Below, one piece after another: positions 10,114 through 20,650 of a stretch of 64,000 nucleotides of DNA. Below the pieces are notes generated by a model, which was given only the letters and a program-made list of their open reading frames with translations, did no database searches and was not told where the DNA came from. Within the stretch, counting starts at the first letter, position 1; each line of letters begins with the position of its first letter. The position numbers and the translations under genes were made by a program. The stretch comes from Perognathus longimembris pacificus (lineage: Eukaryota > Chordata > Mammalia > Rodentia > Heteromyidae), in NCBI RefSeq assembly GCF_023159225.1, contig NC_063167.1, positions 18,231,360 through 18,295,359 of the forward strand, read 5' to 3'.

Positions 10114-11299
10114 GCAATGCCTCATTCCTCATCCTCTTGAGGCCTCCCCAGAAAGTGAGTCTTCAGACCTATATTTTTCTGTCTCCTCTCCCCTGTGTTC
10201 CTCATCTTCATTTAATGGAAAGATCAACTTATTCTTTCTGGGTTTTCCTTTTTTTTTTTCCACTTCCAATTTTCCTGGTCCTCAGGATCATGCATATGCA
10301 GGCACATACACATCAGAAAGTCAAGATAATATTGCAAAGATAATATTCTCATTTAGAGGGCAGGGAAGGGAGAAGCAGAGTGGGGGAAGATAACTGTGTG
10401 CATTTGTGTGTGTGAGAGAGGAGAGGGGAGAAAGAGAGTACAAGAGAGATAAGGAAAGAGAACGAGAGAGAGAGAGAGAAAGAGAGAGAGAGGAGAGATG
10501 CTTGATAATAAATCCATTCTTGCAATGGCAAGATATCAGTAAGTGTCTAGGAAAAAAATCTCTGCAGTCCCCAGGTGTGTGTGATTCTATGAATTTTAAG
10601 ATGTCAGATTTCAAGGGGATGGAGATGAGCTAGACGCTATTACTCCACTAGTGCCTCTCAGGTGCCTCTACCAACTCTGCAGTCCTCTGACCACTGGAGA
10701 ATGGTCTCTGGTGTGCCAATGCTGTCTCTTATTAGTGGGGCCTAATTCCAACGGCCCTATTCCCAGCTCCTCAGTGACTGAGTGTTGTCTTATTTCCCAG
10801 TGTCCCCTTCAGGACCTCATAGGGAAGGTAAGTCTGCAATTAAATCTATCCCAGTGACTCCCTTGTGGAAGTTGGAGAGTCCTCTAGGTCAGGAAAGGGC
10901 TCCATATTGCCCAGATCTGAATGTCACTAGCTTCACTTGCTCTTAGTTTACTTAAAGATCACTGATTTTGGAGGCTTCATATCTGGGCAGAACATTACTT
11001 TCCCAGTAGGGGCTGTAGATAATGCCTCTGATGTGAGGTAATGATAACAGTTGCCTGGATTACTTCTCGGGGACCTGAAAATCACATTTTGCTGAAAATA
11101 TTGAGCTTTGGCTTGCAGATGACTGCAGGATGAGAAGGCTTGACATTTCATACTCTGTCTATCCCCTTGCTTCTTAATCTTTAGGTCAGCTCTATATGCA
11201 AATATGCCGATGCCCATGGACAGGACATGGATTTTCTTCTATATCACCTTGGACTTTTCCATAGTCTACAACAGCCCATCCATCTAAAGGCCAGGATGT
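10114..11299. other. Unique interval with a GA microsatellite
   Basis: Bases 10416-10499 are purine-rich (GA/GAAA). The rest shows no recognised repeat or exon. Confidence 0.45.
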
Positions 11300-11640
11300 T
11301 TGTCCACAATGTTGTCTCTAACTTTAAGAATAACTCAGAAGTTGCTGGGACAGTTTGACCTCTTTCTAGCCTCAATCTACAAGGACAGGAAGTTTATGCA
11401 CAAGAAGGAAAATATCTTTTGAACCTGTGCCCGTGGCCAGTGGAAAAATTACCAGGCAGTAGCCTGTCCCAGCCAATCAATAAAAGCTTGCCTTTCCCTT
11501 TGTTCAGGAAGTAGCAAGATCGCTCTCTAGATTAGTGTGTTCTCCCTTCTGCTTATGAACTGAAGTCCCATTAAAATCTTGCCTGTATGTTCATAATATT
11601 TAGCCTGGTGTGGTTCCTATCTTTTCAGTGCCAAAAGATC
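11300..11640 (+). mobile_element. Possible solo ERV LTR 3' portion
   Basis: 'ccaatcaataaaagcttgcc' (11473-11492) gives a clear AATAAA, and a second AATAAA-like 'cccattaaaatcttgcc' lies near 11567. Between and after them is CT-rich sequence resembling an R/U5 region. Ends and TSD were not resolved and the family was not recognised. No gag, pol or env remnant is adjacent. Confidence 0.35.
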
Positions 11641-12189
11641 CCATCTCTAGTAACACAAGGATGTTGTGAAATCCAGCCTCACTCCCCTTTGCCAGACCAT
11701 CTGCCTAGTTCTGAAGTGGATAGGACATAAAGAGCTGGATCAATTTCTTGGGAAGAACAAGGCTCACAGACTCAACACCAAAGCCAGGGTCAAAGGTCAA
11801 GAGATACTAGGACCAGTCAGACTACAGAGGCCGAAAGATGGAGTCTGGCAGAGAAAGGATCAAGGCTCCAGGAAAAGGGAACAGGAAGGACCCAGATCAA
11901 GGCAGAGCTAAGATATTCAGTCAGACCTCTACCGTATTCCTGAAGGTTGTGACTAGAAAACAGCAGCCGTGAACACCACTAGATAATCACACACAGGTGT
12001 ACATCACGACACTTCCTCCCTTTCTGTAATGGCCCCAAGAGTTGCTTCACTCTCAGCCACTTCTGATGACACAAATGAATGCTTTTTAAAAGAGCCATAT
12101 CTTTTTAGGAGTCTCATGAATTCCTCTCCCTTCACAGATTCATCTCCTTTAACAGATCTTTCGCAAGAATAAATGTCATCGTCAGCTGG
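11641..12189. other. Unique interval, nothing recognised
   Basis: The small 64-codon minus-strand frame 12004-12198 extends into the neighbouring MLT1 LTR and has no recognisable domain. Confidence 0.45.
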
Positions 12190-12905
12190 AGTTGCCATAA
12201 TAAAATACCATCCATGGGTGGCTTAAATAACAGAAGGTTATTTTCTCACATTTGTGGAGGATGGAGGTCCAAAGATCAGGTGCCAGTATCATCTGGCTCC
12301 CTTCCTGGCTTGCAGAGATTCAGATAACCACCTTATTGCTATGGGTTGACATGGTTGAGGAGAGAGATATAGAGGGAGAAATAAAATGAAAGAAAGATGA
12401 ACAAGAGAGAGAAAAGAGAAGAGGGAAAGATGAAGAGAGAGAAAAGACATAGAGACTATGTTCCTGGTAGTTTCTTCTTACAACACCACTAACTGTCAGG
12501 AGGGTCTAACCCTCATGACCTGATCTAAACTTAATTATCTCTCACCTCCAACTATCACTACCCCCAATCACTTATGGAGGTAAGTCTGAAATATATGCTT
12601 TTTATTGTTTTTGTTTTGGGGGGGGGTGGTCAGTCATAGGGCTTGAATTCAGGGCCTGGGTGCTGTCCCTGAGCTTTTTCACTCAAGGCTAGCATTCTAT
12701 CACTTTGAGCCACAGCACCACTTCCAGTTTTCTGGTGGTTAACTGGAGATAAGAGTATCATGGACTTTCCTGCTTAGGCTAGCCTCAAACCATGATTCTC
12801 AGACCTCAGCCTCCTGAGTAGCTAGGATTACAGGTGTGAGCCACCAGTGCCTGGCTCTGAAATATATGAATTTTGAGGGCACACAACTCATTCCATAGCA
12901 AGAAC
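12190..12905 (-). mobile_element. MLT1-type MaLR LTR, split by a SINE
   Basis: The + strand begins 'ccataataaaatacc ... gggtggcttaaataacag' and ends 'atatgaattttgagggcacac ... cattccatagca'. Both ends are the reverse complement of the MLT1 LTR (TGTTATGGA... to ...GGTATTTTGTTATGG). A purine-rich insert-like part lies at 12360-12450. The LTR is interrupted by the SINE at 12598-12855. Confidence 0.8.
12598..12855 (-). mobile_element. B1-like + Geo SINE inserted in the MLT1 LTR
   Basis: An antisense Geo half and B1 half, ending 'ccaccagtgcctggc'. A perfect 13-bp TSD tctgaaatatatg lies at 12585-12597 and 12856-12868, both within MLT1 sequence. This proves the order of insertion. Confidence 0.92.
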
Positions 12906-13494
12906 AACAGCTGCTCTCATTAAAAGAAAAGAAAGATAAAAAAGATAACAGGTAGTGGAGTGGAAATTTCTTTTAACACAATATAGCTTCACAGTATGGG
13001 TGCTATGTGTGTGTGTGGGGGGGGGGGAGGGCGGACACACATTTCCCAAATAGCTCTAAATGAGCCTCTCAGGTATGCAGACAGCTTGTGTGTTCATAAT
13101 AGCACTCCAGAAGAATGTGGATATATTTTTGCTCTTATCGTTTATTGGATAGAAAATATAGTCATTTTCTGTGAGATTTTTATATGGACAGAAAATCCAT
13201 TTCCATACAGAGCCAGCCCAGCTCTGTCAAAGCTGGATGGGGAAGGAGAGAAATGGTGTTGGGAGGGTGTTGGTGGACAGTTGCAGACCTCCCTGTGGGC
13301 TTCTGGAACAAAGTCCCAGAACAAATGACAGTTGTGAGAGCAGCAACTCCACCCATGGGCCCTGGGTCTCCATCTGAAAGGTGCTTGCAGATCCCCAGTT
13401 CTGGTGCCGCCTGCCTGAGGTGGTGGAGGACATCCTCGGAGCCTGGGTCTGTACTGGGGAGTATGTGAGGAAGATCTGAGTCCTCACTGTGACT
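12906..13494. other. Unique interval with G-run
   Basis: A G-rich run at 13015-13035 follows a short GT repeat. Overlapping open frames up to 139 codons on both strands around 13180-13600 have no recognisable domain and continue into MIR, so I treat them as chance. Confidence 0.45.
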
Positions 13495-13605
13495 CAGGCA
13501 GAGGACTATTACTAACTCCATTTTGCAGATGACCAAATTGAGGCTTAAGGAAGGGGGATACCAAGGGTCACATGGCCAGAGGTCAGTATAGCAAAACATA
13601 AGCCC
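13495..13605 (-). mobile_element. MIR fragment, antisense
   Basis: 'ccattttgcagatgacc', 'ttgaggcttaagg' and 'gtcacatggccag' are the antisense MIR core. Confidence 0.75.
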
Positions 13606-13634
13606 CAGAGGTTTGACTGTGGGGCTACATCTTT

Positions 13635-13841
13635 TTTTTTTTTTTTTTTGGCCAGTCCTGGGCCTTGGACTCAGGGCCTGAGCACTGTCCCTGGCTTCTT
13701 CCCGCTCAAGGCTAGCACTCTGCCACTTGAGCCACAGCGCCGCTTCTGGCCGTTTTCTGTATATGTGGTGCTGGGGAATAGAACCTAGGGCCTCGTGTAT
13801 CCGAGGCAGGCACTCTTGCCACTAGGCTATATCCCCAGCCC
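13635..13841 (-). mobile_element. Young IDL-Geo SINE, copy 2
   Basis: Antisense full-length dimer with a perfect 16-bp TSD gtggggctacatcttt at 13619-13634 and 13842-13857. It is nearly identical to the 9890-10098 copy: two adjacent changes near the Geo end and one A/C change in the IDL half. Retained CpGs and an intact T-run (reversed A-tail) support recent insertion. Confidence 0.96.
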
Positions 13842-14154
13842 GTGGGGCTACATCTTTGATCCCCCTAGCCAGGTGGGTTTGGGGTGAGCCTGGGTATGGG
13901 TCATAGTTCATTCTGCAACTTTCCTGCCTCCGTGCTGGGAGGAGGAGTTCTAGCAGAGCAGGTTCAATTTTACCTACTCCATCTTCACTACTGGGGAGTG
14001 GGGCCCAGTATCCACTTCACACCCTTCACCTGGGGCTGCTGACCATTTCCCTCTTTTGCTCCATGTCCCTGCCTATCCTGAGATAGAGTGGCAGTGTGAA
14101 GTTTCAGCAGGCATCTTCAAAAGGAGGAACAGTGACCCAGGTACATGAGTTGAC

Positions 14155-14417
14155 CCTCCAGCCAGGTGCTGGTGGCTTACCCCTGGGACCCTAGCTACTC
14201 AAGAGGCTGGGATTTGAGGATCACTGTTTCAAGTCAGCCTAGAGAAGGGAAGGCTGTGAGACTCTTATCGCCAAATTAACCACCCAAAAGTGATAGGTAG
14301 AACTGTGGCTCAAGCACTAGGCTTGCCCGCCCCCCAAAAAAAAACCAAAACCAAAAAACAACAACAAAAAACTGACCCAGGAACAGTGCCCAGGCCCTGA
14401 GTTTAAGCCCCAGGACT

Positions 14418-14419
<2 letters not shown>
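14155..14419 (+). mobile_element. B1-like + Geo SINE
   Basis: Sense orientation: 'gccaggtgctggtggctta' start, 'ccctagctactcaagaggc', then Geo ending 'gagtttaagccccaggactg'. An A/C-rich insert-like stretch near 14330-14372 disturbs the Geo half. Its 3' end passes directly into the (AC)n tract. Confidence 0.85.

Positions 14420-14473
<54 letters not shown>
14419..14473. repeat. (AC)n microsatellite grown from a SINE tail
   Basis: About 27 AC units start exactly where the SINE's terminal 'ggactgac' and A-tail would lie. This suggests the tail seeded the repeat. Confidence 0.95.
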
Positions 14474-14477
<4 letters not shown>

Positions 14478-14611
14478 TTGAATGGACCTCCATTATTCTG
14501 GTGTCCAGTGGTGAGCTGCCTTGGTGGGGGATAGAGTTGGGATAGAGAAATAGAGAAAAGAGTCCTTTATTCTCTGTGTGCTGCATGGGATTGAGTCCAG
14601 TTTAGTTTTCA

Positions 14612-15228
14612 TATGAATCCAATTTCTGTTATTATAACAAAATGCTGAAGACTGTTTTTTTTTAAATAGTTCTGGAGGTTTGAGGGCGTGGAATCAGCAT
14701 AAGCTGGGCTCATGTTGGATGGCATAACAATGATGTGAGGGTGTGTAGGAGAAAGAGATGTGACTTAGGGGCCATGCTTCCACTTCTGCTGAGTCTAGTG
14801 GACTTTTCTATCTGAGCTGGCTTTGAACTGCAATCCTCTGGATCTCAGCCTTCTGAGTAGCTAGGATTATAGGTGTCCATCTGCTCGCTCTTTTGGTAAC
14901 ATCTCTCTCCTCTCTGTTTTGAGATAGGCTGGCTTTGAACTCATTATGCAGCCTAGGTTGACCTTTTACTCACAACCCTCCTGTCTCAGTTTCCTGGGCG
15001 CTGGTTATAGTTGTATACCATCATGCCTTTTAAAACTAACAAGTCCCTTTGAAGAAATAACTCAGGTTCCTACAGAACTACTGCAATTCCATCCAAGGGC
15101 AACATACCCAATGACCTAAATACCTCCCACCAGGCCTCCATCTCTTAAAGGTCCTACCACCTCTTAATTGGAGACCACATATCCTTCATATGAGCCTTCT
15201 GGAAACAAACCATAGCTACCCTTGACTT
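14612..15228 (-). mobile_element. MaLR LTR, antisense, with nested SINE fragments
   Basis: The + start is 'ctgttattataacaaaatgctgaag ... tagttctggaggttt'. The + end is 'cctcccaccaggcctccatc ... ctcttaattggagacc'. Together they mark a reverse-complement MaLR LTR. The centre is occupied by SINE-derived DNA (14795-15032). Confidence 0.65.
14795..15032 (-). mobile_element. Two partial B1-like SINEs inside the MaLR LTR
   Basis: 14795-14878 is the B1 half of a Geo-type SINE ('gagctggctttgaactgcaa', 'gagtagctaggattatag'). 14920-15032 is a separate antisense B1 ('gataggctggctttgaactc', 'cagcctaggttgacc'). Both are truncated. Confidence 0.6.
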
Positions 15229-15285
15229 GCTCTGTGGCTGACTCTATCAGCTAGTGCCACTAAAGTGGTCTAAAATGTCACCTGA

Positions 15286-15483
15286 GGCTGGGAATGTGGC
15301 TTAGTGGTAGAGTGCTTGCCTAGCATGCATGAAGCCCTGGGTTTGATTCCTCAGCACCACATAAACAGAAAAGGCTGGAAGAGGCACTGTGGCTCAAGTG
15401 GCAGAGTGCTAATCTTGAGCAAAAGAAGTTCAGGGACAGTGTCCAGGCCCTGAGTTCAAGCCCCAGGACTGACAAAAAAAAAA
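15286..15483 (+). mobile_element. IDL-Geo SINE (older subfamily)
   Basis: Sense dimer: IDL half (ggctgggaatgtggcttagt ... cagcaccacataaac), then Geo half (ggctggaagaggcactgtgg ... gccccaggactgac), then A-tail. A 9-bp TSD gtcacctga lies at 15277-15285 and 15484-15492. More diverged than the copies at 9.9 and 13.6 kb. Confidence 0.92.
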
Positions 15484-15492
15484 GTCACCTGA

Positions 15493-17329
15493 AGTCCAGT
15501 AGCTTCTGGCAGTAGGTGTTTCTTTCTCTTGTTCATGGGTGTGTGGGTTGGCTGGAGTAGCTCTGCTTCATGTTAACCTTTGCATGGTTTAGCTCCAGGC
15601 TCAGAGCTGGGGTTCGGTTGGCTCCATGTGTGACATCCATGGTGGACCAGTGGTCCTAGAAGGCATGTTCTCGAAATGGCTGAGCAGAAGTGCAGGGTAC
15701 TGCTTTTGAAGGACTTTGTTCACAGAATCACTCTCATTCTTTTTGTCCCAAACAAAGACATGGGGCCAACCTTTATGTCAAAGGATGGAGGAATTAGACT
15801 CTGCCTCAAGGGTGAGGGCAGTGAAGATTTGCTGAAAGGAATCCACATTACTCTTACCACTTTGGGCAAGTCACTCGTCATCTCTAGCACTTGGCATTCC
15901 TTAGGCATGGCTATAGATTACTTGAATCCATGATTATGGATACTTCCAAGACGTACATATTCCCCAGTTCTCTACAATTCTCCATCCCTGAAACAATGGG
16001 GTCAATGGACCCCACAGTGAGCTGGAGTTGGGGTGAAGCCAAAGGGTTAAGAGGTAAGCTGATGTTCTTTTCATCTTGGGCCCCTCATGAACCTGCCAGG
16101 AATCCCACTTGGCCTGTTCACACACAGCCTTAGTCCTGAGCCTTGTGTTCCAAAACCACCTACTCCACAGACCCACCGGCTCCTTGAACTGCTCCCCTAC
16201 ATAGATTTCCCTCTCACCCCAAGAAAAGTTTCAACACAGGCTCCCCTATCCTGGGCTCCAACATCTTGCATCCTCATTTTAGAGGCACCTTTGGGGTGTT
16301 TGCTTCCCCTTGGTGGTCAGCCATGGGTCCTTCATGCCTCAGGAATGGAAATCCAGGCCCTGGCAGAAGCTTTGGTCGCATTCTAATTTTTACAATTGCT
16401 CTTCCTGGGGCCTACTTAGCTCATTTTCTTTTCCAGCCTGCAGCAACCCTCTCTGCAGCTCCTGGCTGTCTCTCTAATGCATCCTTTTGTGTTGTTAGAA
16501 ATTGCTTTTAGTCCCAGCAAAGCTGGTCTCTGGCTTTGCATAAAGTCCAAGTTCTCTGGCCCTGGAGGAAAGGCTTTCCACTGTCTTTCTCTCCCTCCCT
16601 GCCAGTTCCCCAGTCCCATTGTCTGAGCCACAAAGGAAGATGAAATGGCACCCTGAGTGTGACAGGAAGGTCTCTTCCTAAGGCGCCAATTGTGCTTTCT
16701 GCGAATAAGCCCAGGGAGCCCCCTCGCCATGGATAAACATGCTCTGCACGTTCACCTGGGAGGGAGAAGCCATGTGATCATCAGAATAAAAACTCTGAGT
16801 GTATGTCATGATCATCGAGCCCTTCCTGGGGGCCAGGACTGGGCTGAGCTGAGGCTCCTCATAGGAAGTCATGATGTGAGGACAGTCACGACCTGCCTGT
16901 CTGCAGACACAGCTATTGAGGCTTAGAGAAGCTTCCTACATCCACTTAGCAGCTGGGTAGGTTATATACCTCAGGCTGTCAGAATTCAGCTTCTTCTAAA
17001 TGAAGAACCAGTGTCCCCAAACACTCAGTGTCCTTGCACCAGTGAGGACCCCAAGTCTTGCCTTGCAAGTAATCCTTGCTTTCCCTGTACATAGAAGAAG
17101 GAAAGTCGACTGTGCATAGGATGCTCCATGATTACTGTGCATAGGTTTCTGGGTCTGCACACAGGATTGGATCCAAAGAGGCCAGGAGACACACTCTGAG
17201 CTCAATTATAAACTCAGTTCCAGACATATCCACAAGCATCTCCCAGGACTCCAGGACTCTGAAGATGGAGGTTGCTGACTGGTGAACTTCTGCCTTAGTT
17301 GATTCTGGATGTCCCCTGGGGGCCATGGG
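15493..17329. other. Unique interval with weak MIR/L2 remnants
   Basis: Bases 16905-16990 look like antisense MIR ('attgaggcttagagaagctt', 'cacttagcagctgggtagg'). Overlapping frames of 80-104 codons on both strands between 15676 and 16730 carry no recognisable domain. No exon supported. Confidence 0.45.
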
Positions 17330-17507
17330 TTAGAGGATTGTTACCTGGAGTAGCAATGATGGAAGGTCATGGAACCTTTAAGAGGTGGGGCCTAATGAGA
17401 GGTCTTTAGGCCATGGTGGGGGGGGTATGTCCTTGAAGGGGATAGAGAAATCATTAGCCCTTTCCTTTCTCTTTCCTTTGCTTTCTGGCCATGGGATGAA
17501 TGGTTTC

Positions 17508-17512
<5 letters not shown>

Positions 17513-17567
<55 letters not shown>
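17513..17567. repeat. (GT)n microsatellite
   Basis: About 27 GT units placed at the T-rich (tail) end of the antisense SINE that follows. It probably arose from that tail. Confidence 0.95.
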
Positions 17568-17782
17568 GTTAATAGGGCTTGTACTCAGGGCCTGGAAGTT
17601 TTCATTCTGCTTTCTTGCTCATGGCTGGTGCTCAACTACTTGAGTCAGGCCTCTAGTCCAATATTAAGTTGGTTTGTTGGAGATGGAGTCTTACAGACTT
17701 TTCTGTCTAGGCTGATTTTGGACTGTGATCACCTGAGCAGCTAGGATTACAGACCAGACATGAGTCACTAGCACCTGGCTGT
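17568..17782 (-). mobile_element. B1-like + Geo SINE inside the MaLR LTR
   Basis: Antisense Geo half starts 'aatagggcttgtactcaggg'. The B1 half ends 'gattacagaccagacatgag ... cacctggct'. Lies between the two LTR halves. Confidence 0.85.
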
Positions 17783-17900
17783 GGTTTTGCTCTCTTGTCA
17801 TGATATGCCACCCTCAGTGGCAGCAACAGGGCCAATTAATCATTGACTAGACCCCCCCAAACTGGGAGCCCAAATAAACCCTTTTCAAAGCAGATTTCTC

Positions 17901-18789
17901 TCAGGTATGCGTTTTAATGATGGAATGCTAGCGTACCTTTTCACTAATGAACTTGTCCTCCAAGAGCCCCCTCTGCCTGCTGTGAAGGAGACCCGTGAGC
18001 CCCAGAGGGCAACCCTAAGTCCCTGTTCAGGCCTCTTTTTAATCTTATTTGCCATTTACAGATCCCCTCCCACCCACATCACCTTCTTCAGTGACAGAGG
18101 AAGATAATTAACTGCCATCAGTGTGGCTTAATCAGCTCGGGTGTGGGGAAGGCGTTGGTGATGGAGAGAGTCTGGGTCTCCGGGATGTGAATTACGTGCT
18201 CCCAGCACTTCATCACCCTCCGTTACTGTCTTATCTTTATTCATTTTGGCAAATTAAATTAGCATTGTCTTTTCAATCTTGTTCCCTGGGAAGAATTAAA
18301 CAACAGTGCAAAGAGGGAGCAGGACATACGGGAAGTGTTGGATGTACTTTTTAATATTCTGTGTCTTAAAGGTCCACTGCTCTGAAATATAGCAGGCAAC
18401 TAGCTCTCTTGGAGTGTAGTTCTGGACACTGAGTCCAGATACTTACTTCTTGCTTATATGAAGTCCTGTATGGGCAGACTCAGTGTCATAGTCTATGCTT
18501 CAGCTGTTCTATCAGTAAAATGGGCCTATTCCTAGTGTTGGTATGCAGAGCACAAACCCAAGTTCTGGAATTCTGAGTGACAGCCACCATCACCTCGACA
18601 GAGGACATTCTAATTGCACCTGGGGAGACACGAAGGATGTCGAGAGATGAAGGCAATCCAGAATGACCTCTGAGGCATCTTCTAGCCCTGTCATCAGAGA
18701 ACTGTCCACTCCAGGGGTAATCCAATTTGCTCTGCATAGTTACCTGTGAGCAACTTTGGGCTAATTTATAGCTCAATTCCTGGACCACA
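17901..18789. other. Unique interval with possible conserved non-coding block
   Basis: Bases 18090-18350 are repeat-free and AT-rich in places, with gataattaactg (18103-18114), a GATA-type cttatcttt and aaattaaattagc. This resembles a vertebrate conserved non-coding element. Conservation itself was not tested. The rest shows nothing recognised. Confidence 0.35.
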
Positions 18790-18905
18790 GAATACAAGTC
18801 TCCAAGTGGGTGGCTTGGGAACCTGCATTTCTACAAAGGCCTCAGGATAATGTTGGTGAAGTTGGTCTACAAAACACAGCTTTTGGTTCACTACTCTAAC
18901 CCTAA
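18790..18905 (+). mobile_element. MER5-like hAT fragment
   Basis: 'gggaacctgcatttctacaa', then 'gcctcaggataatgttgg' and a 'ggtctac ... ttggttcactac' end, parallel the 3' half of the MER5 non-autonomous hAT element. Confidence 0.55.
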
Positions 18906-19330
18906 TGCTGCTAACATTTTTGGGCATGTGTACAGACAATAACCAGTGTTTATCAGTATCTTCTGGGGTGCATGGCAGTCTGTACTTCCCAGGTTCCCTT
19001 GCAGTGAGGTGGACTATGTGACTAGTGCTGGGCAATAGATGGTGAGCTGAAGTGATGTGAGTTGTGTCTGGGCAGAAGCAGAGACAAATTCCCCTACTGG
19101 ACCATGCCAGCTTCCTCTTTTTCTTCATTGGACACCATGAAGAGAGCACATTCAGATGACTGTGATCTAAGTAAGACCAGGGCGGCCTGGATCACTGGAT
19201 TTCACAAGGAGGACAGCAGCCTCAAGAAGTCATCCGAGCCATAGCTCAGGTTGTGAGACATAAACTCATGTGAGTGAGATTGGAGCCTGTTTGTTATAGC
19301 AGCCGGACCCTAGACTATCCTGACTAATCC
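18906..19330 (+). mobile_element. Ancient interspersed repeat, LTR/MER-like
   Basis: Contains 'ccaggttcccttgcagtgag', 'tgtgactagtgctgggcaat' and 'gagctgaagtgatgtga', a motif series I associate with an old mammalian LTR/MER family, and which is shared with 39185-39580. The exact family is not named with confidence. Confidence 0.45.
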
Positions 19331-20084
19331 AGACTCCTTTGAGAACCTAAGAAAAACTGTGGATCTTTTTCCTAGGCCATGTATAATTGCATATAATCAC
19401 ACAATTCAGGCCTCTCTCCTGGGGATCCCTTTTGTGCCGCAGTCAAAGAATTTATCATCAGGGCCAGTTTCACACCCTGTGACTGCTGTCGTTCTTCTCT
19501 CACTGCTCTGTTTCCCTGCTCCTCTTCACGGGTAGCCTTTGGAAGCTCCAGGTTTCTGTTCCTGCCCTTGGATGGGTACAAATCTACTTGGGTATCTTAT
19601 AAGGTAGATGGGAGTCTAACTAGAATGACACAGTTAGGTATTCTATAGCTGTGTATTTGTAACGTTAAATGTGACCAAATCCCAGGGCTTTGGTCTCTCT
19701 GAGTCTCTTCTCATTCATAAACCAGAGATTAGCGACTCCAGCTCTAACCAGAGGCCTTCCAGAGGCTCGTGGGAAATCTCCTGGGCTTCTCTGCTGTAGG
19801 ATATTTCACAGTTGGAGGCACAGCTCCCCTTTGAACCCTGAGGTCTGATGAGCTTCTATTCCTCAACTCCAGTGACAGCCATAGCTAACCCTTGGCCAAC
19901 CCTAACATTGACACTTGCAATCAGGACTGCTACTACTCTCCTGCCTATTACCTTCTTTTCTGGGGCATCAGTCGTCAGACGAACACACTTCTGAAGAGCC
20001 AGAGTTCTCCTCTCTCTGCTGAGGACTCTGTTTTTCTCTGCTGACCTCCAGCTTGGGAAGGAGAGAATCTCAAGTCACTTCAAC
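19331..20084. other. Unique interval, nothing recognised
   Basis: No repeat, exon or RNA gene could be supported. Confidence 0.45.
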
Positions 20085-20205
20085 CTGGATTTGAATGCTG
20101 AATTGGACACTTGCCTATGGTGTGGTTTTGGGACAAGTCATTTCACAGTTTTCCTATGTGTAAAATGTGAGCATTGTTCTAGATGCCCTGTGTCCTACCT
20201 GTTGT
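20085..20205 (+). mobile_element. MIR fragment
   Basis: 'tggacacttgcctatggtgt', 'gggacaagtcatttcac' and 'cctatgtgtaaaatgtgag' follow the MIR core order. Confidence 0.65.
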
Positions 20206-20474
20206 GTGCCACTCAGAATGGATTTCTACTCCAGAGAGTATCCATTCTTGCCCTTGGGCATGCCAGTGCCTCTATCAGGAGTGCCCTCACCCTATCTCCA
20301 CCTCTCACGTGCCAATAAATATTTCCTCTGCTCCAAGGCCTTCTTTGAATCCATGACCTCCGGGCCCATCTAGAGCATGCTCTTTCCCCTAATTCTTGCT
20401 TAGTAGCTTTGTTAGCTCTATCTCACTTTCTACCTTTATCATGGTGTTTTCCAGACTCTGCCAGTTATAGCAAC

Positions 20475-20650
20475 CCACTATTTATTGAGCATCTATTATG
20501 CCAGATGTTGCATAAAGTGCTTTGCCAACACCTGCTTTTGATTTCTTCATGCTTCTGCAGAGGTAGATGGGATTATTCCGTGTCATATAGGTGGACATTG
20601 AGGGATAGGGGTGACTTGTTACAGGCACATAGCCCAGTACTGTCTTACCC
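20475..20650 (-). mobile_element. MIR/L2-type fragment, antisense
   Basis: 'tatttattgagcatctatta' and 'gccagatgttgcataaagtg' are the antisense 3' end of a MIR-like element. 'gtggacattgagggatag' and 'acaggcacatagccc' continue into its core. Confidence 0.6.

Larger units (their letters stand above)
17330..17900 (+). mobile_element. MT-type MaLR LTR, split by (GT)n and a SINE
   Basis: 'aagaggtggggcctaatgag', 'ccttgaaggggatagag' and 'ctttctggccatgggatga' before the interruption, then 'tcatgatatgccaccctcag', 'caattaatcattgactagac' and 'cccaaataaacccttttca' after it. These lie in the correct order for one sense LTR. Confidence 0.75.

Noticed and set aside
9875..13857. Segmental duplication explaining the two near-identical IDL-Geo copies
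   Set aside because: Flanking DNA is unrelated and each copy has its own TSD.
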